Of a DNA stretch of 64,000 nt, positions 22,732-33,200 are shown piece by piece. How positions within the stretch are numbered: position 1 is the first letter of the stretch; each line of letters opens with the position of its first letter. The DNA comes from Stutzerimonas chloritidismutans AW-1 (GTDB lineage: Bacteria > Pseudomonadota > Gammaproteobacteria > Pseudomonadales > Pseudomonadaceae): NCBI RefSeq assembly GCF_000495915.1, contig NZ_AOFQ01000054.1:62001-126000 (forward strand), read 5' to 3'. The position numbers were made by a program, and so were the translations under genes. The notes under the pieces are model-generated. The model did not search any database, had not been told where the DNA came from, and was given only the letters and a program-made list of their open reading frames with translations.

Positions 22732-24188
22732 ACGCCGAACAGCGTATCCCCGCGATACAGATCGAGAACGCCGGTGACCCGGATTTCCGCGCCCGCGCGC
22801 GCAAATCCCTGAAGGACGACCAGCTACGGCGCAACTTCCGTACCGCCATGGACTCGCTGATGACCAAGCGTGCCGTGGCCTTCAGCGATGCCGACGAACG
22901 CGAGCGGCTGCGCGAGATGGGCAACCGCATCCGCGCCCGCGCACTGTCCAAGCTGCCCGAACTGCTCGAGCGGCTGGAAACCAACCTGACCCGCAATGGT
23001 GTGAAAGTGCACTGGGCGGAGACGGTTGAAGAGGCGAACAACATCGTCCTCGAGATCGCCCGCGCCCACGAGGCGAAGCAGGTGATCAAGGGCAAATCGA
23101 TGGTCAGCGAAGAGATGGAGATGAACCATTTCCTCGAAGGCCATGGCATCGAATGCCTGGAATCGGACATGGGCGAGTACATCGTCCAGCTCGACCACGA
23201 AAAGCCTTCCCATATCATCATGCCGGCAATCCACAAGAACGCCGGCCAGGTCGCGTCCCTGTTCCACGAGAAACTCGGCGTGGAGTACACCAAGGACGTC
23301 GACCAACTCATTCAGATCGGCCGCCGCACGCTGCGCCAGAAGTTCTTCGAGGCCGATATCGGCGTCTCCGGCGTGAACTTCGCGGTGGCTGAAACCGGCA
23401 CCCTGCTGCTCGTGGAGAACGAGGGCAACGGGCGCATGTCCACCGGTGTGCCGCCGGTACATATCGCCGTCACCGGGATCGAGAAGGTCGTGGAGAATCT
23501 GCGCGACGTGGTCCCGCTGCTCTCGCTGCTGACTCGCTCGGCGTTGGGCCAGCCGATCACCACCTACGTCAACATGATCTCCAGCCCGCGCAAGGCCGAT
23601 GAGCTCGACGGCCCGCAAGAAGTGCACCTGATCCTGCTGGACAACGGCCGCAGCCAGGCCTTCGCCGACAGTGAGCTGCGCCAGACGCTGAACTGCATCC
23701 GCTGCGGCGCCTGCATGAACCATTGCCCGGTGTACACCCGCGTCGGCGGCCATACCTACGGCGAGGTCTACCCCGGTCCGATCGGCAAGATCATCACGCC
23801 GCACATGGTCGGTCTGGACAAAGTGCCGGATCACCCCAGCGCCTCGTCGCTGTGCGGCGCCTGCGGCGAGGTCTGCCCGGTGAAGATCCCGATTCCGTCC
23901 ATCCTGCGGCGCCTGCGTGAGGAGAACGTCAAGGCACCGGACGATCCGCACAAGGTCATGCGCGGCCAGGGCAGCAAATACTCGAAGAAAGAACGACTGA
24001 TGTGGGCCGGCTGGCGCCTGCTCAACACCAGCCCGACGCTGTACCGCGTATTCGGCTTCTTCGCCACTCGCCTGCGCGGCCTGACGCCATCGAACATCGG
24101 CCCCTGGACGCAGAACCACAGCGCACCGAAACCTGCCGCCCGCTCGCTGCACGAGCTGGCCCGCGAGCACCTGGAGGGCAAGCGATGA
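22728..24188 (+). CDS. lldF: L-lactate dehydrogenase complex subunit LldF (LutB/YkgF-like)
   Basis: A 486-residue iron-sulfur protein. The N-terminal two-thirds are the LUD domain (GVNFAVAETGTLLLVENEGNGR); two [4Fe-4S] motifs follow: CIRCGACMNHCPVY and CGACGEVCPVKIP. It transfers electrons within the LldEFG complex. Overlaps both neighbours by 4 bases (ATGA junctions), indicating tight translational coupling. Confidence 0.94.
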   Translation: MNAEQRIPAIQIENAGDPDFRARARKSLKDDQLRRNFRTAMDSLMTKRAVAFSDADERERLREMGNRIRARALSKLPELLERLETNLTRNGVKVHWAETVEEANNIVLEIARAHEAKQVIKGKSMVSEEMEMNHFLEGHGIECLESDMGEYIVQLDHEKPSHIIMPAIHKNAGQVASLFHEKLGVEYTKDVDQLIQIGRRTLRQKFFEADIGVSGVNFAVAETGTLLLVENEGNGRMSTGVPPVHIAVTGIEKVVENLRDVVPLLSLLTRSALGQPITTYVNMISSPRKADELDGPQEVHLILLDNGRSQAFADSELRQTLNCIRCGACMNHCPVYTRVGGHTYGEVYPGPIGKIITPHMVGLDKVPDHPSASSLCGACGEVCPVKIPIPSILRRLREENVKAPDDPHKVMRGQGSKYSKKERLMWAGWRLLNTSPTLYRVFGFFATRLRGLTPSNIGPWTQNHSAPKPAARSLHELAREHLEGKR

Positions 24189-24856
24189 GCGCCAAGGCCA
24201 ATATCCTCGCCAAGCTGAAAAAGAGCCTGGAAGGCACCACGCCTATCGTCGATGACTACGACGTATCGCTGGTCACCCAGCCCTGGAGCTACGCGCCCGA
24301 GCAGCGCATCGCCCGTCTGCGTCAGCTGATGGAAGCGGTGCACACCGAGATTCACCTGACCACGGACGCCGATTGGCCCGCCCTGCTCGAACAGCTGCTG
24401 CACGACCGCCAGCTGCCGAGCCTGCTGATCGCCCCGACCACGCCGTACGGCCAGCGCTTCACCGCGCATTGCGCCGGCCGTGAGGGCCTGCCGACGCTGA
24501 AGGCCTACGACCGCCCGGTCGAGGACTGGAAGGACGAGCTGTTCAACGACACCCCGGCGAGCCTCACCGGCACACTCGGCGCCATCGCCTCCACCGGCAG
24601 TCTGATCATGTGGCCGACCCGCGAGGAGCCGCGCCTGATGAGCCTGGTGCCACCGGTGCACTTCGCCATCCTCAAGGCCAGCGAAATCCACGACAACTTC
24701 TACGAGATCCAGCAGAAGTTTCAGTGGGCTGCCGGCATGCCGACCAATGCGCTGCTGGTCTCCGGCCCGTCGAAAACCGCCGACATCGAGCAGGTGCTGG
24801 CCTACGGCGCCCACGGGCCGAAGGATCTGATCCTGCTGATCCTGGAGGACGCATGA
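24185..24856 (+). CDS. lldG: L-lactate dehydrogenase complex subunit LldG (LutC/YkgG-like)
   Basis: A 223-residue LUD-domain protein starting MSAKANILAKLKKSLEGTTP. The C-terminal half has the family pattern GTLGAIASTGSLIMWPT and ALLVSGPSKTADIEQVLAYGAHGPKDL. Third subunit of the complex; its stop overlaps the dld start (ATGA), so lldEFG-dld is one translational unit. Confidence 0.92.
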   Translation: MSAKANILAKLKKSLEGTTPIVDDYDVSLVTQPWSYAPEQRIARLRQLMEAVHTEIHLTTDADWPALLEQLLHDRQLPSLLIAPTTPYGQRFTAHCAGREGLPTLKAYDRPVEDWKDELFNDTPASLTGTLGAIASTGSLIMWPTREEPRLMSLVPPVHFAILKASEIHDNFYEIQQKFQWAAGMPTNALLVSGPSKTADIEQVLAYGAHGPKDLILLILEDA

Positions 24857-27705
24857 ACGCGGCCGCCCAGCTTGAACGTGCGCCTTTGCCAGCCGCGTTC
24901 CTCCGCGAAGTCGAACGTCTGATCCCGGTCGAGCGGCGCTTCGACGACCCGCTCTCCACCCTCGCCTTCGGTACCGACGCAAGCTTCTACCGGCTGATTC
25001 CCAAACTGGTGGTGCGCGTCGAATCCGAAGCCGAGGTGATCGCGCTGCTCAAGCTGGCCCATGCGGAGAACGTCCCGGTGACCTTCCGCGCCGCCGGCAC
25101 CAGCCTGTCCGGCCAGGCGATCAGCGACTCGGTGCTGATCGTCCTCGGCGACAACTGGAACGGCCGCGAGATTCGCAACGGCGGCGAGCAGATCCGCCTG
25201 CAGCCCGGCGTAATCGGTGCCAACGCCAACGCCGTGCTCGCGCCATTTCAGCGCAAGATCGGCCCTGATCCGGCCTCGATCAACGCCGCCAAGATCGGCG
25301 GCATCGTCGCCAACAACTCCAGCGGCATGTGCTGCGGCACGGCGCAGAACACCTACAAAACCCTCGCCGGCCTGCGCGTCGTGCTGGCCGACGGCACCGT
25401 GGTCGACAGCGAGGATGCCTCCAGCGTTGCCGCCTTCCGCCAGAGCCATGCGGCGCTACTCGAACAGCTGGCCGAGCTGGGCCGCGAAACCCGCGCCAAC
25501 ACCGAACTGGCCGCGAAGATCCGCCACAAGTACCGACTGAAGAACACTACCGGTTTCTCGCTCAATGCGCTGGTCGACTACGACGAGCCGCTGGATATCC
25601 TCAGCCACCTGATGGTCGGTTCCGAAGGCACGCTGGGCTTTATCAGCGCGGTGACCTACGACACCGTGCCGGATCACCCGCACAAAGCCAGCGCGCTGGT
25701 GGTGTTCCCTGACGTGGAAACCTGCTGCCTGGCCGTGCCGGTGCTCAAGCAGCAGCCGGTGTCGGCCGTAGAGCTGCTGGACCGCCGCAGTCTGCGCTCG
25801 GTCGAACACAAGGCCGGCATGCCCGAGTGGGTGAAGGAACTGTCGCCGACCGCCTGCGCACTCTTGATCGAATCGCGCGCCGCCAGCCAGTCGCTGCTGC
25901 ACGAGCAGATCAACCTGATCATGACCTCCATCGCGCATTTCCCGGTGGAAAAGCAGGTCGACTTCAGCGAAGACCCGGTGGTCTACAACCAGCTTTGGAA
26001 GATCCGCAAGGACACCTTCCCGGCAGTCGGCGCCGTGCGCCAGACCGGCACCACGGTGATCATCGAAGATGTCACCTTCCCCGTCGAGCGCCTGGCCGAG
26101 GGTGTAAACCGGCTGATCGAACTGCTCGACAAGCACCGCTACGACGAGGCGATCCTCTTCGGCCACGCGCTGGAGGGCAACCTGCACTTCGTCTTCACCC
26201 AGGGTTTCGATGATCCGGCGCAGGTCGCCCGTTACGAAGCCTTCATGGGCGAAGTGGCGCAGCTGGTCGCCGTCGAATTCGGCGGTGCGCTCAAGGCCGA
26301 GCACGGCACCGGACGCAACATGGCGCCCTTCGTCGAGCTGGAATGGGGCAGCGAAGCTTACGCGCTGATGTGGAAGATCAAGCGCCTGCTCGACCCCACC
26401 GGCATCCTCAATCCGGACGTGGTGCTCTCCGAAGACCCGGACATCCACCTGAAGAACCTCAAGCCGATGCCGGCCGCCGACGAGATCGTCGACAAGTGCA
26501 TCGAGTGCGGTTTCTGTGAGCCGGTCTGCCCGTCCAACGGACTGACCCTCACTCCACGCCAGCGCATCGTCATCTGGCGCGACATCCAAGCCCGTAAGCG
26601 CGCCGGCGTCGACACCACGGAAATCGAGCGGCTCTACCACTACCACGGCGTGGAAACCTGCGCCGCCACCGGCCTCTGTGCCCAGCGATGCCCGGTCGGC
26701 ATCAACACTGGCGACCTGGTACGCAAGCTGCGCGGACGTGAAGCGAGCAAAACCGGCGCCGCCAACTGGCTGGCCGACCATTTCAGCACCGCCGTACAGG
26801 GCACCCGTTTCATGCTGCATGCCGCCAACGGCGCGCACATCATCCTCGGCACCAAGCGCCTGGCCAAGCTGTCCGCAACCATGACCAACGCCAGCAAGGG
26901 TCGCATCCCGCAATGGACACCGGCGATGCCGCAACCCCTGCAGCGCCTGCACCTGCCCCAGCCTACCGTTCAGGACGAGCGCCCGCGGGTGGTCTATCTG
27001 GCCGCCTGCGTCTCCCGCGCCATGGCGCCCGCTGCCCGCGATCAGGAACAGGAGCCGCTGCTCGACAAGACCCGCAGCCTGCTGGAAAAGGCCGGCTACC
27101 AGGTGATTTTCCCCGAGCAGCTGAACGACCTGTGCTGCGGCCAACCGTTCGCTTCCAAGGGTTACGCTGAACAGGGCGAACGCAAGCGTCAGGAGATGCT
27201 CGACGCGCTGCTCAAGGCCAGCCGCGGCGGGCTTGATCCGATCTACTGCGACACCAGTCCCTGCACGCTGCGCCTGGTCCAGGGCCTGACCGATCAACGC
27301 CTCGACATGTACGACCCGGTGCGCTTCATCCGCACACACCTGCTCGACAAGTTGGACTTCGTCCCGCAGGAAAAGGCGATCGCCGTGCACGTTACCTGCA
27401 GCACCCAGCACCTTGGGGAAGCACAGGCACTGATCGATATCGCTCGTCGCTGCGCCAGGGAAGTCGTGGTGCCCGAAGGCATCCACTGCTGCGGCTTCGC
27501 CGGTGACAAGGGCTTCACCACGCCAGAACTGAACGGCCACGCTCTACGCAGCCTGAAAGACGCCGTGCAGATCTGCGAGGAAGGCATTTCCACCAGCCGC
27601 ACCTGCGAGATCGGCCTGTCGCGTCATGGCGAGATCGACTACCACGGCCTGGTCTACCTGGTGGACCGCGTAACGCGGAGCAAAACAACCACGCAGCCGC
27701 TCTAG
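24853..27705 (+). CDS. dld: FAD/Fe-S D-lactate dehydrogenase (Dld-II type)
   Basis: A 950-residue, membrane-associated NAD-independent D-lactate dehydrogenase. N-terminal FAD-binding PCMH domain (VTFRAAGTSLSGQAISDSVL; KIGGIVANNSSGMCCG), FAD-oxidase C-terminal domain ending near AEHGTGRNMAPF, then two [4Fe-4S] motifs (CIECGFCEPVCPSN; CAATGLCAQRCP) and two CCG domains (DLCCGQPFASKG; HCCGFAGDKGF). This FAD plus glycolate-oxidase-type Fe-S fusion is distinct from the shorter E. coli Dld. With LldEFG it lets the cell use both lactate enantiomers. No lldD (FMN L-lactate dehydrogenase) is present at this locus. Confidence 0.93.
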   Translation: MNAAAQLERAPLPAAFLREVERLIPVERRFDDPLSTLAFGTDASFYRLIPKLVVRVESEAEVIALLKLAHAENVPVTFRAAGTSLSGQAISDSVLIVLGDNWNGREIRNGGEQIRLQPGVIGANANAVLAPFQRKIGPDPASINAAKIGGIVANNSSGMCCGTAQNTYKTLAGLRVVLADGTVVDSEDASSVAAFRQSHAALLEQLAELGRETRANTELAAKIRHKYRLKNTTGFSLNALVDYDEPLDILSHLMVGSEGTLGFISAVTYDTVPDHPHKASALVVFPDVETCCLAVPVLKQQPVSAVELLDRRSLRSVEHKAGMPEWVKELSPTACALLIESRAASQSLLHEQINLIMTSIAHFPVEKQVDFSEDPVVYNQLWKIRKDTFPAVGAVRQTGTTVIIEDVTFPVERLAEGVNRLIELLDKHRYDEAILFGHALEGNLHFVFTQGFDDPAQVARYEAFMGEVAQLVAVEFGGALKAEHGTGRNMAPFVELEWGSEAYALMWKIKRLLDPTGILNPDVVLSEDPDIHLKNLKPMPAADEIVDKCIECGFCEPVCPSNGLTLTPRQRIVIWRDIQARKRAGVDTTEIERLYHYHGVETCAATGLCAQRCPVGINTGDLVRKLRGREASKTGAANWLADHFSTAVQGTRFMLHAANGAHIILGTKRLAKLSATMTNASKGRIPQWTPAMPQPLQRLHLPQPTVQDERPRVVYLAACVSRAMAPAARDQEQEPLLDKTRSLLEKAGYQVIFPEQLNDLCCGQPFASKGYAEQGERKRQEMLDALLKASRGGLDPIYCDTSPCTLRLVQGLTDQRLDMYDPVRFIRTHLLDKLDFVPQEKAIAVHVTCSTQHLGEAQALIDIARRCAREVVVPEGIHCCGFAGDKGFTTPELNGHALRSLKDAVQICEEGISTSRTCEIGLSRHGEIDYHGLVYLVDRVTRSKTTTQPL

Positions 27706-27886
27706 AAAAGGCACTACGGCCCCGCTCAGCGAAGCGCGGCCGTTTCGTTTGTGGCGTTTCGATGAACGCTCACGCGCAATCGCAGTCGGAATTTTAGAGC
27801 CCCTGACGGGTTCGATTCGACTCGGCGCCGCCGTTTCAGTTGGTATCTGGCAGGCCCGGGAAGTCCATAAGACTGGAGGACCCACA

Positions 27887-28189
27887 ATGAAAGTTCATGC
27901 ACTGCTCGCATCCGCGGTACTGCTCGCCAGCCCGGCCGTCTTCGCCCAAGACGACCTGTGCCAGCTCAACCTGCAGGAAATCGACGACAACATGGCCACC
28001 AACACCACCTTGGGTGAGCCGGCCAAGAGCCAGGTCGACGAGTACGTCAAACAGGCCCGCCAAGCCCAGCAATCGGGCGACACCGAAGCCTGCATCGCGC
28101 ACTCCACCAAGGCACTGCAAGAGCTGAAAGGCCCAGGCAGCACCGGTAGCGGCGGCACCAGCGGCTCCGGTTCCGGCGCCGGCAACTAA
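27887..28189 (+). CDS. Small predicted periplasmic protein, unknown function
   Basis: From ATG at 27887 (CTGGAGGA upstream) the product is 100 residues with a clear signal peptide MKVHALLASAVLLASPAVFAQ (cleavage after FAQ or FA). The mature part is short, acidic and helical, with two cysteines (DLCQL and EACIA) that may form a disulfide, and ends in a Gly/Ser-rich tail. I do not recognise a family. It stands alone between dld and ssrA. Confidence 0.75.
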   Translation: MKVHALLASAVLLASPAVFAQDDLCQLNLQEIDDNMATNTTLGEPAKSQVDEYVKQARQAQQSGDTEACIAHSTKALQELKGPGSTGSGGTSGSGSGAGN

Positions 28190-28267
28190 GCCAGGCCGGC
28201 GGGATCGTGCGAGCGATCCTGCCGCAGCCGAGCTGTACATTTTGTAACCAGCATGGCTACAAACTGA

Positions 28268-28296
28268 TCGACAGCGCAGAGAGATCGCCGTACACT
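28268..28296 (+). promoter_or_regulatory. Candidate ssrA promoter
   Basis: TCGACA (28268), 17-base spacer, TACACT (28291), about 27 bases before the mature tmRNA 5' end. Confidence 0.5.
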
Positions 28297-28322
28297 CGCG
28301 CCCAGCACCACAAGCGTCACCA

Positions 28323-28701
28323 GGGGCCGATTAGGATTCGACGCCGGTAACAAAACTTGAGGGGCATGCCGAGTTGGTAACAGAACTCGTAAATAAACTG
28401 TTGCAAACTTATAGTTGCCAACGACGACAACTACGAAGGGTACGCGCTAGCCGCCTAACCTTCATCTGGTAGCTTCGGCTCCAGCGGTCACTAGGGGATG
28501 TCTGTAAACCCGAAATGACTGTCAGACAGAACAGGATCGCCGCCAAGTTCGCTGTAGACGTAACGGCTAAAACTCATACAGCTCGCTCCAAGCACCCTGC
28601 CAATCGGGCGGCGCGGAGTTAACTCAGTAGATCTGGCTAAGCATGTAGAACCGATAGCGGAGAGCTGGCGGACGGGGGTTCAAATCCCCCCGGCTCCACC
28701 A
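28323..28701 (+). ncRNA. ssrA: Transfer-messenger RNA (tmRNA)
   Basis: tmRNA rescues stalled ribosomes with SmpB. The 5' end GGGGCCGATTAGGATTCGACG pattern (28323 on) pairs with the 3' tRNA-like end that finishes with the T-arm and CCA at 28701. The resume codon is GCC at 28417; the tag reads ANDDNYEGYALAA followed by TAA at 28456-28458, with the degradation-type ending ALAA. The 3' 19 bases are duplicated at 55,139-55,157, marking it as the island attachment site. The gene remains intact. Confidence 0.97.
28683..28701 (+). repeat. attL (19-bp direct repeat, ssrA 3' end)
   Basis: AATCCCCCCGGCTCCACCA, identical to 55,139-55,157; it is the 3' half of the T-arm, acceptor stem and CCA of tmRNA. 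Confidence 0.92.
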
Positions 28702-28725
28702 TTTAGTCTTCCCAGGAAGACCCAG

Positions 28726-28769
28726 AAAAGCCGTAAAGCCTAGAGAAATCAAAGCTTTACGGCTTTTTT
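28726..28769 (+). terminator. Island-borne terminator directly after attL
   Basis: AAAAGCCGTAAAGC paired with GCTTTACGGCTTTTTT, 25 bases past the end of ssrA. The island thus supplies a new terminator for ssrA, whose original one was displaced to the far side of attR. Confidence 0.9.
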
Positions 28770-28815
28770 CTTGCCCGCGTTTTCCCACCTAATCCCAGGG
28801 CATCCCACGGTTGAC

Positions 28816-28838
28816 GGGGGCACATATGGGGGCATAAA
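28816..28838. repeat. Left integrase arm-type site candidate
   Basis: Two GGGGGCA motifs in 23 bp; 20 of 23 positions match 55,062-55,084 at the other end. An inverted copy (TGTGCCCCCAA, 28865-28875) abuts the integrase start and could give autoregulation. Confidence 0.65.
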
Positions 28839-28874
28839 ACGCTCATCAGCTCGCTCGGAGAGGATGTGCCCCCA

Positions 28875-30152
28875 ATGCCCCTGAAAGACACCAACTGCCG
28901 TAACGCCAAGCCCCAGGACAAGCCATACCGCCTGTACGACGAACAAGGTTTGTACCTTGAAGTGCAGCCCAACGGAGGCCGTTACTGGCGCTTGAAGTAC
29001 CGCTTTCTGGGAAAGGAAAAGCGCTTGGCGCTTGGTGTTTATCCTGAGGTTGGCCTACAGGAGGCCCGGCGCAAGCGTGATGACGCTCGTGTTCAGCTTG
29101 CCGGCGGCCAAGACCCTTCGCTGCAAAGGCGTATGGCCAAGGTGGTCAGCCAGCTTGATCACCAGCACACGTTTGAGTCGGTTGCCACGCAGTGGCTGAG
29201 TATTCGCGAGTCATCCTGGGATCCGGAATACACCCGCACGGTGCGGCAGCGCCTTGAGCTCAATGCCTATCCCTGGCTGGGAAAACTCCCGATCAGCAGC
29301 ATCAGCACGCCCATGCTGGTCGAAAACCTGCAGCGCATCATCAAGCGCGGCGCTCGCGAGACGGCGCGTCGTGTTGCCCAGATTTACAAACAGATCTTCG
29401 AGTTCGCCGAAGCTGCCGGCATCACCCCACCCAACCAGATCGGGAATCTCTCGCGTACTCTCCCAGCCAAGCGGGTGAAACACTTTGCTGCCGTGACCGA
29501 CCCTGAAAAGCTCGGCGCCCTGCTTAAAGCACTGGACAGCTACAGCGGAACGATGCCTGTTTGTTGTGCGTTAAAACTGGCTCCGTTGCTGTTCTGCCGC
29601 CCCGGAGACCTTCGACACATGGAATGGTCGGAGGTCAATCTGGATGCTGGCGAATGGCTGATTCCCGGCCACAAGATGAAAGGGCTCACTGTCACCAAAC
29701 AGGATCGCCCGGATCATTTGGTTCCCCTAAGCCAGCAAGCAATCGCTGTTCTGCGCGAGCTGAAACCACTCACCGGCAGACATCGGTACGCCTTCCCCTC
29801 GGCACGAGGAGGCGACCGGCCGATGTCCAACAATGCCGTACTTAGTGCGTTACGCCGCATGGACATCAGCGGCGACGAGATGACGGGGCATGGCTTTCGT
29901 GCGACCGCGAGAACCATAGGTGCTGAGGTACTGGGGTTTCGCCCAGACCTCCTGGAGCATCAGCTTGCTCACACGGTAAAAAATCCGCTGGGACGTGCAT
30001 ACGACCGAACCTCATTTCTGCCAGAGCGGCGCGACATGATGCAGACATGGGCCGACTATTTGGACTCGATAAAAACTGAATGCGCGCTCATGTCATCAGC
30101 CGGCCCCTTCAAGCCAGTACAAGCACCATCGCTTCGCATCAATACGGGCTGA
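28875..30152 (+). CDS. P4-type tyrosine integrase
   Basis: A 425-residue site-specific recombinase that would catalyse island integration and excision at ssrA. N-terminal DUF4102 arm-binding domain (MPLKDTNCRNAKPQDKPYRLYDEQGLYLEVQPNGG...YWRLKYRF), core-binding domain, catalytic domain with the arginine in FCRPGDLRHMEW, H-x-x-R in GHGFRATARTI, a second His in LAHTVKNPLGRAY and the nucleophile tyrosine in AYDRTSFLPER. ATG at 28875 is preferred to an upstream GTG at 28866. Its position next to attL is typical. Confidence 0.95.
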   Translation: MPLKDTNCRNAKPQDKPYRLYDEQGLYLEVQPNGGRYWRLKYRFLGKEKRLALGVYPEVGLQEARRKRDDARVQLAGGQDPSLQRRMAKVVSQLDHQHTFESVATQWLSIRESSWDPEYTRTVRQRLELNAYPWLGKLPISSISTPMLVENLQRIIKRGARETARRVAQIYKQIFEFAEAAGITPPNQIGNLSRTLPAKRVKHFAAVTDPEKLGALLKALDSYSGTMPVCCALKLAPLLFCRPGDLRHMEWSEVNLDAGEWLIPGHKMKGLTVTKQDRPDHLVPLSQQAIAVLRELKPLTGRHRYAFPSARGGDRPMSNNAVLSALRRMDISGDEMTGHGFRATARTIGAEVLGFRPDLLEHQLAHTVKNPLGRAYDRTSFLPERRDMMQTWADYLDSIKTECALMSSAGPFKPVQAPSLRINTG

Positions 30153-30218
30153 ATTGCTAAACTGCGCGGATTTGGCGTCTGCAATGCGCCACGCGTAGTT
30201 CAAAAGGAATTCCCGCCG

Positions 30219-33200
30219 ATGTCAGCCTTATCAGCCTTGCTCAATACCTACCGTAGCGCTTCTGTCACCGAACGCGAAAAAGGTACTTACTTCGAAGAGC
30301 TGGTTTGCACTTACCTGCGCAACGAAGCCACCTACCGCGACCTGTACGACAAGGTATGGACATATGCGGAATGGGCGAAGGAGCAAAGCCTCAGCGGCAA
30401 AGATGCGGGTATTGATTTAGTGGCTCGCACCCAGGGCACCGGCCAATACCACGCTATCCAGTGCAAGCTGTATGCCGAGGACTACAAAGTCCAGAAGAAG
30501 GACATCGACAGTTTCTTCACTGCCTCGGGCAAAACGCCGTTCTCGCACCGCGTCATCGTTACTACCACTAACAACTGGAGCGAGCACGCCGAGGATGCGC
30601 TACAAGGCCAGCAGCCTCCAGTTAGCAAGATCGACTTACAAGCGTTGGAAGACAGCCAAATTGACTGGGCCAAGTATCAACCCAATCAGGCAGTCGCCCT
30701 CAAAACCAAGAAGCAGCTACGCGATCACCAACAGACCGCCCTGAACGCCGTTGCCGCAGGCCTCAAGGAGGCCGAGCGTGGCAAGCTGATCATGGCTTGC
30801 GGCACCGGCAAGACCTTCACCAGCCTGAAAATTGCCGAGCAGCAGGCCGGCAAGGGCAAGCGTGTACTGTTCCTGGTGCCCAGCCTGTCACTGCTATCGC
30901 AAACCCTTACCGAATGGACGCAGGAAAGCGCCACCCCGCTCCACAGCTTTGCCGTCTGCTCCGACAGTGACGTAGGCAAGAAGCGTAAAGCAGAGGATGA
31001 CGCGGTTCAGGTATTCACCCATGAACTGCGATACCCGGCCACTACCAAGGCAGATCGTCTCGCGGCGGAAATGCTCAAGCGTCACGATGCCGAGCACATG
31101 AGCGTGGTGTTCTCCACCTATCACTCCATCGATGTGATCAGCCGCGCCCAAGCTGATCATGGTCTAGCCGCTTTCGATCTGGTGATCTGCGACGAAGCAC
31201 ACCGCACCACGGGCGCCACCTTTGGCGACGATGACGAAAGCAACTTTGTGCGCGTTCATGATGCCGACTACATCCGCGCCACCAAGCGTCTGTACATGAC
31301 CGCCACGCCGCGCATCTATGGCGACAACGCCAAGCTCAAGGCTGAGTCCGGCGAAGTCACACTGTGCTCGATGGATGATGAGGCGCTGTACGGCAAAGAG
31401 CTGTTCGTCATCAACTTCTCCGAGGCCGTTCAGCGCGGCCTGCTGACTGACTACAAGGTGCTGGTACTCACCGTCGAGGAGAGCACCATCAGCCGCCGCC
31501 TTCAGGAGATGCTGAAGGACGAGAACAACCAGCTCAAGGTAGACGACGCCGCCAAGATAGTCGGTTGCTGGAAGGCGCTGGCCAAGCAGGGACTGGCCGA
31601 AAACCTGGTGGGTGATGATCAGCCCATGAAGCGCGCTGTCGCTTTCTGCCAAGTCATCTCGCCCAACTACAAGGGCACCAAGCACAAGGTCAGTTCTGTC
31701 AACATCGCCAGCATGTTCCAATCGGTGGTGGAGGCTTATCAGGAGTCAGAAAACATCGATGAAGCCTCACGCATCATATGCGAAGCCGCACACGTCGATG
31801 GCGGCATGAATGCCAGCGCCAAGGAAGCCAAACTCAACTGGCTCAAGGAAGAACCGCCAGCCAACACCTGCCGCATCCTCAGCAACGTGCGCTGCCTGTC
31901 TGAAGGTGTGGACGTACCGGCGCTTGACGCCGTGCTCTTCCTCACGCCGCGTAATTCCCAAGTCGACGTGGTGCAATCCGTTGGCAGGGTAATGCGCAAC
32001 GCACCGGGCAAGAAGCGTGGCTATGTGGTGCTGCCGGTGGTCATTCCTGCCGGAATGGAGCCCCACGAAGCGCTCAACGACAACCAGACCTATAAGGTGG
32101 TCTGGCAGGTGCTTCAGGCACTACGCTCGCATGACGACAGTTTCGACGCCATGGTCAACAAGCTCGACCTGATCGGCTCTGACCCGCGCAAGATGGAAGT
32201 CATCGCCATCACCGACAAGGCCGAGAAAAAGGCCAGGAAAGCTAGCGGCACGAGCAACGGCCAGGCAGGCAAAGGCCAGTACGGCATTGGTGAGAAACAC
32301 GCTAAGTACGATGTCGAAGGCCAGATGACCCAGCAAGCCGAGCTGGCCTATGAGGTGGGGGAAATCGAGAAGGCCATCTACGCCAAGATCGTCGACAAGT
32401 GCGGCAACCGCCACCACTGGGAAGACTGGGCCAACGATATCGCCAAGATCGCCCGCACCCACATCGACCGCATCCAGGGCATTTTGGAGAACCCTGAATA
32501 CACCCAGGAGAGAGCGACTTTCGAGGCCTTCGCCGCTGAGCTACGCGATGATCTCAACGACAGCATCAGCGATGGCGAGATCGTCGAAATGCTCGCCCAG
32601 CACCTGGTAACCAAGCCAGTGTTCGATGCACTGTTCGATGAATACAGCTTTGCCAGCCACAACCCCATGTCCAAGGCCATGCAAGGCGTGCTGGACGCGC
32701 TACATGAGCACCACCTGGCCAAGGAAGCCGATACCCTGGAGAAGTTCTACGCCAGCGTGCGTCAGCGTGCTGCCGGCATCGACAACGCCCAGGGTAAGCA
32801 GAAGATCATCGTTGAGCTGTACGACAAGTTCTTCCGCAACGCCTTCCCCAAAATGACCGAGCGCTTGGGCATCGTTTACACCCCAGTCGAAGTGGTGGAC
32901 TTCATCCTCCACAGCGTCAACCACCTGCTGCAACAGGAGTTCGGCCAAACCCTGGGCAGCAAGGGCGTCCACATCATCGACCCGTTCACTGGCACCGGCA
33001 CCTTCATCACCCGCCTGATCCAGTCTGGCCTTATCAAGCCGGAAGAGTTGCCGCACAAATACCGGCACGAGATCCACGCTAACGAGCTGGTACTACTGGC
33101 CTACTACATCGCCGCCATCAATATCGAAGCGGCCTACCATGGCGAAGTAATCGACGAGTACGCCCCGTTTGAAGGCATCTGCCTAACCGATACCTTCCAA

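Noticed and set aside
25456..27540. 694-codon frame opposite the D-lactate dehydrogenase gene
   Set aside because: Shadow frame caused by codon bias; the plus-strand gene has clear Fe-S and FAD motifs.
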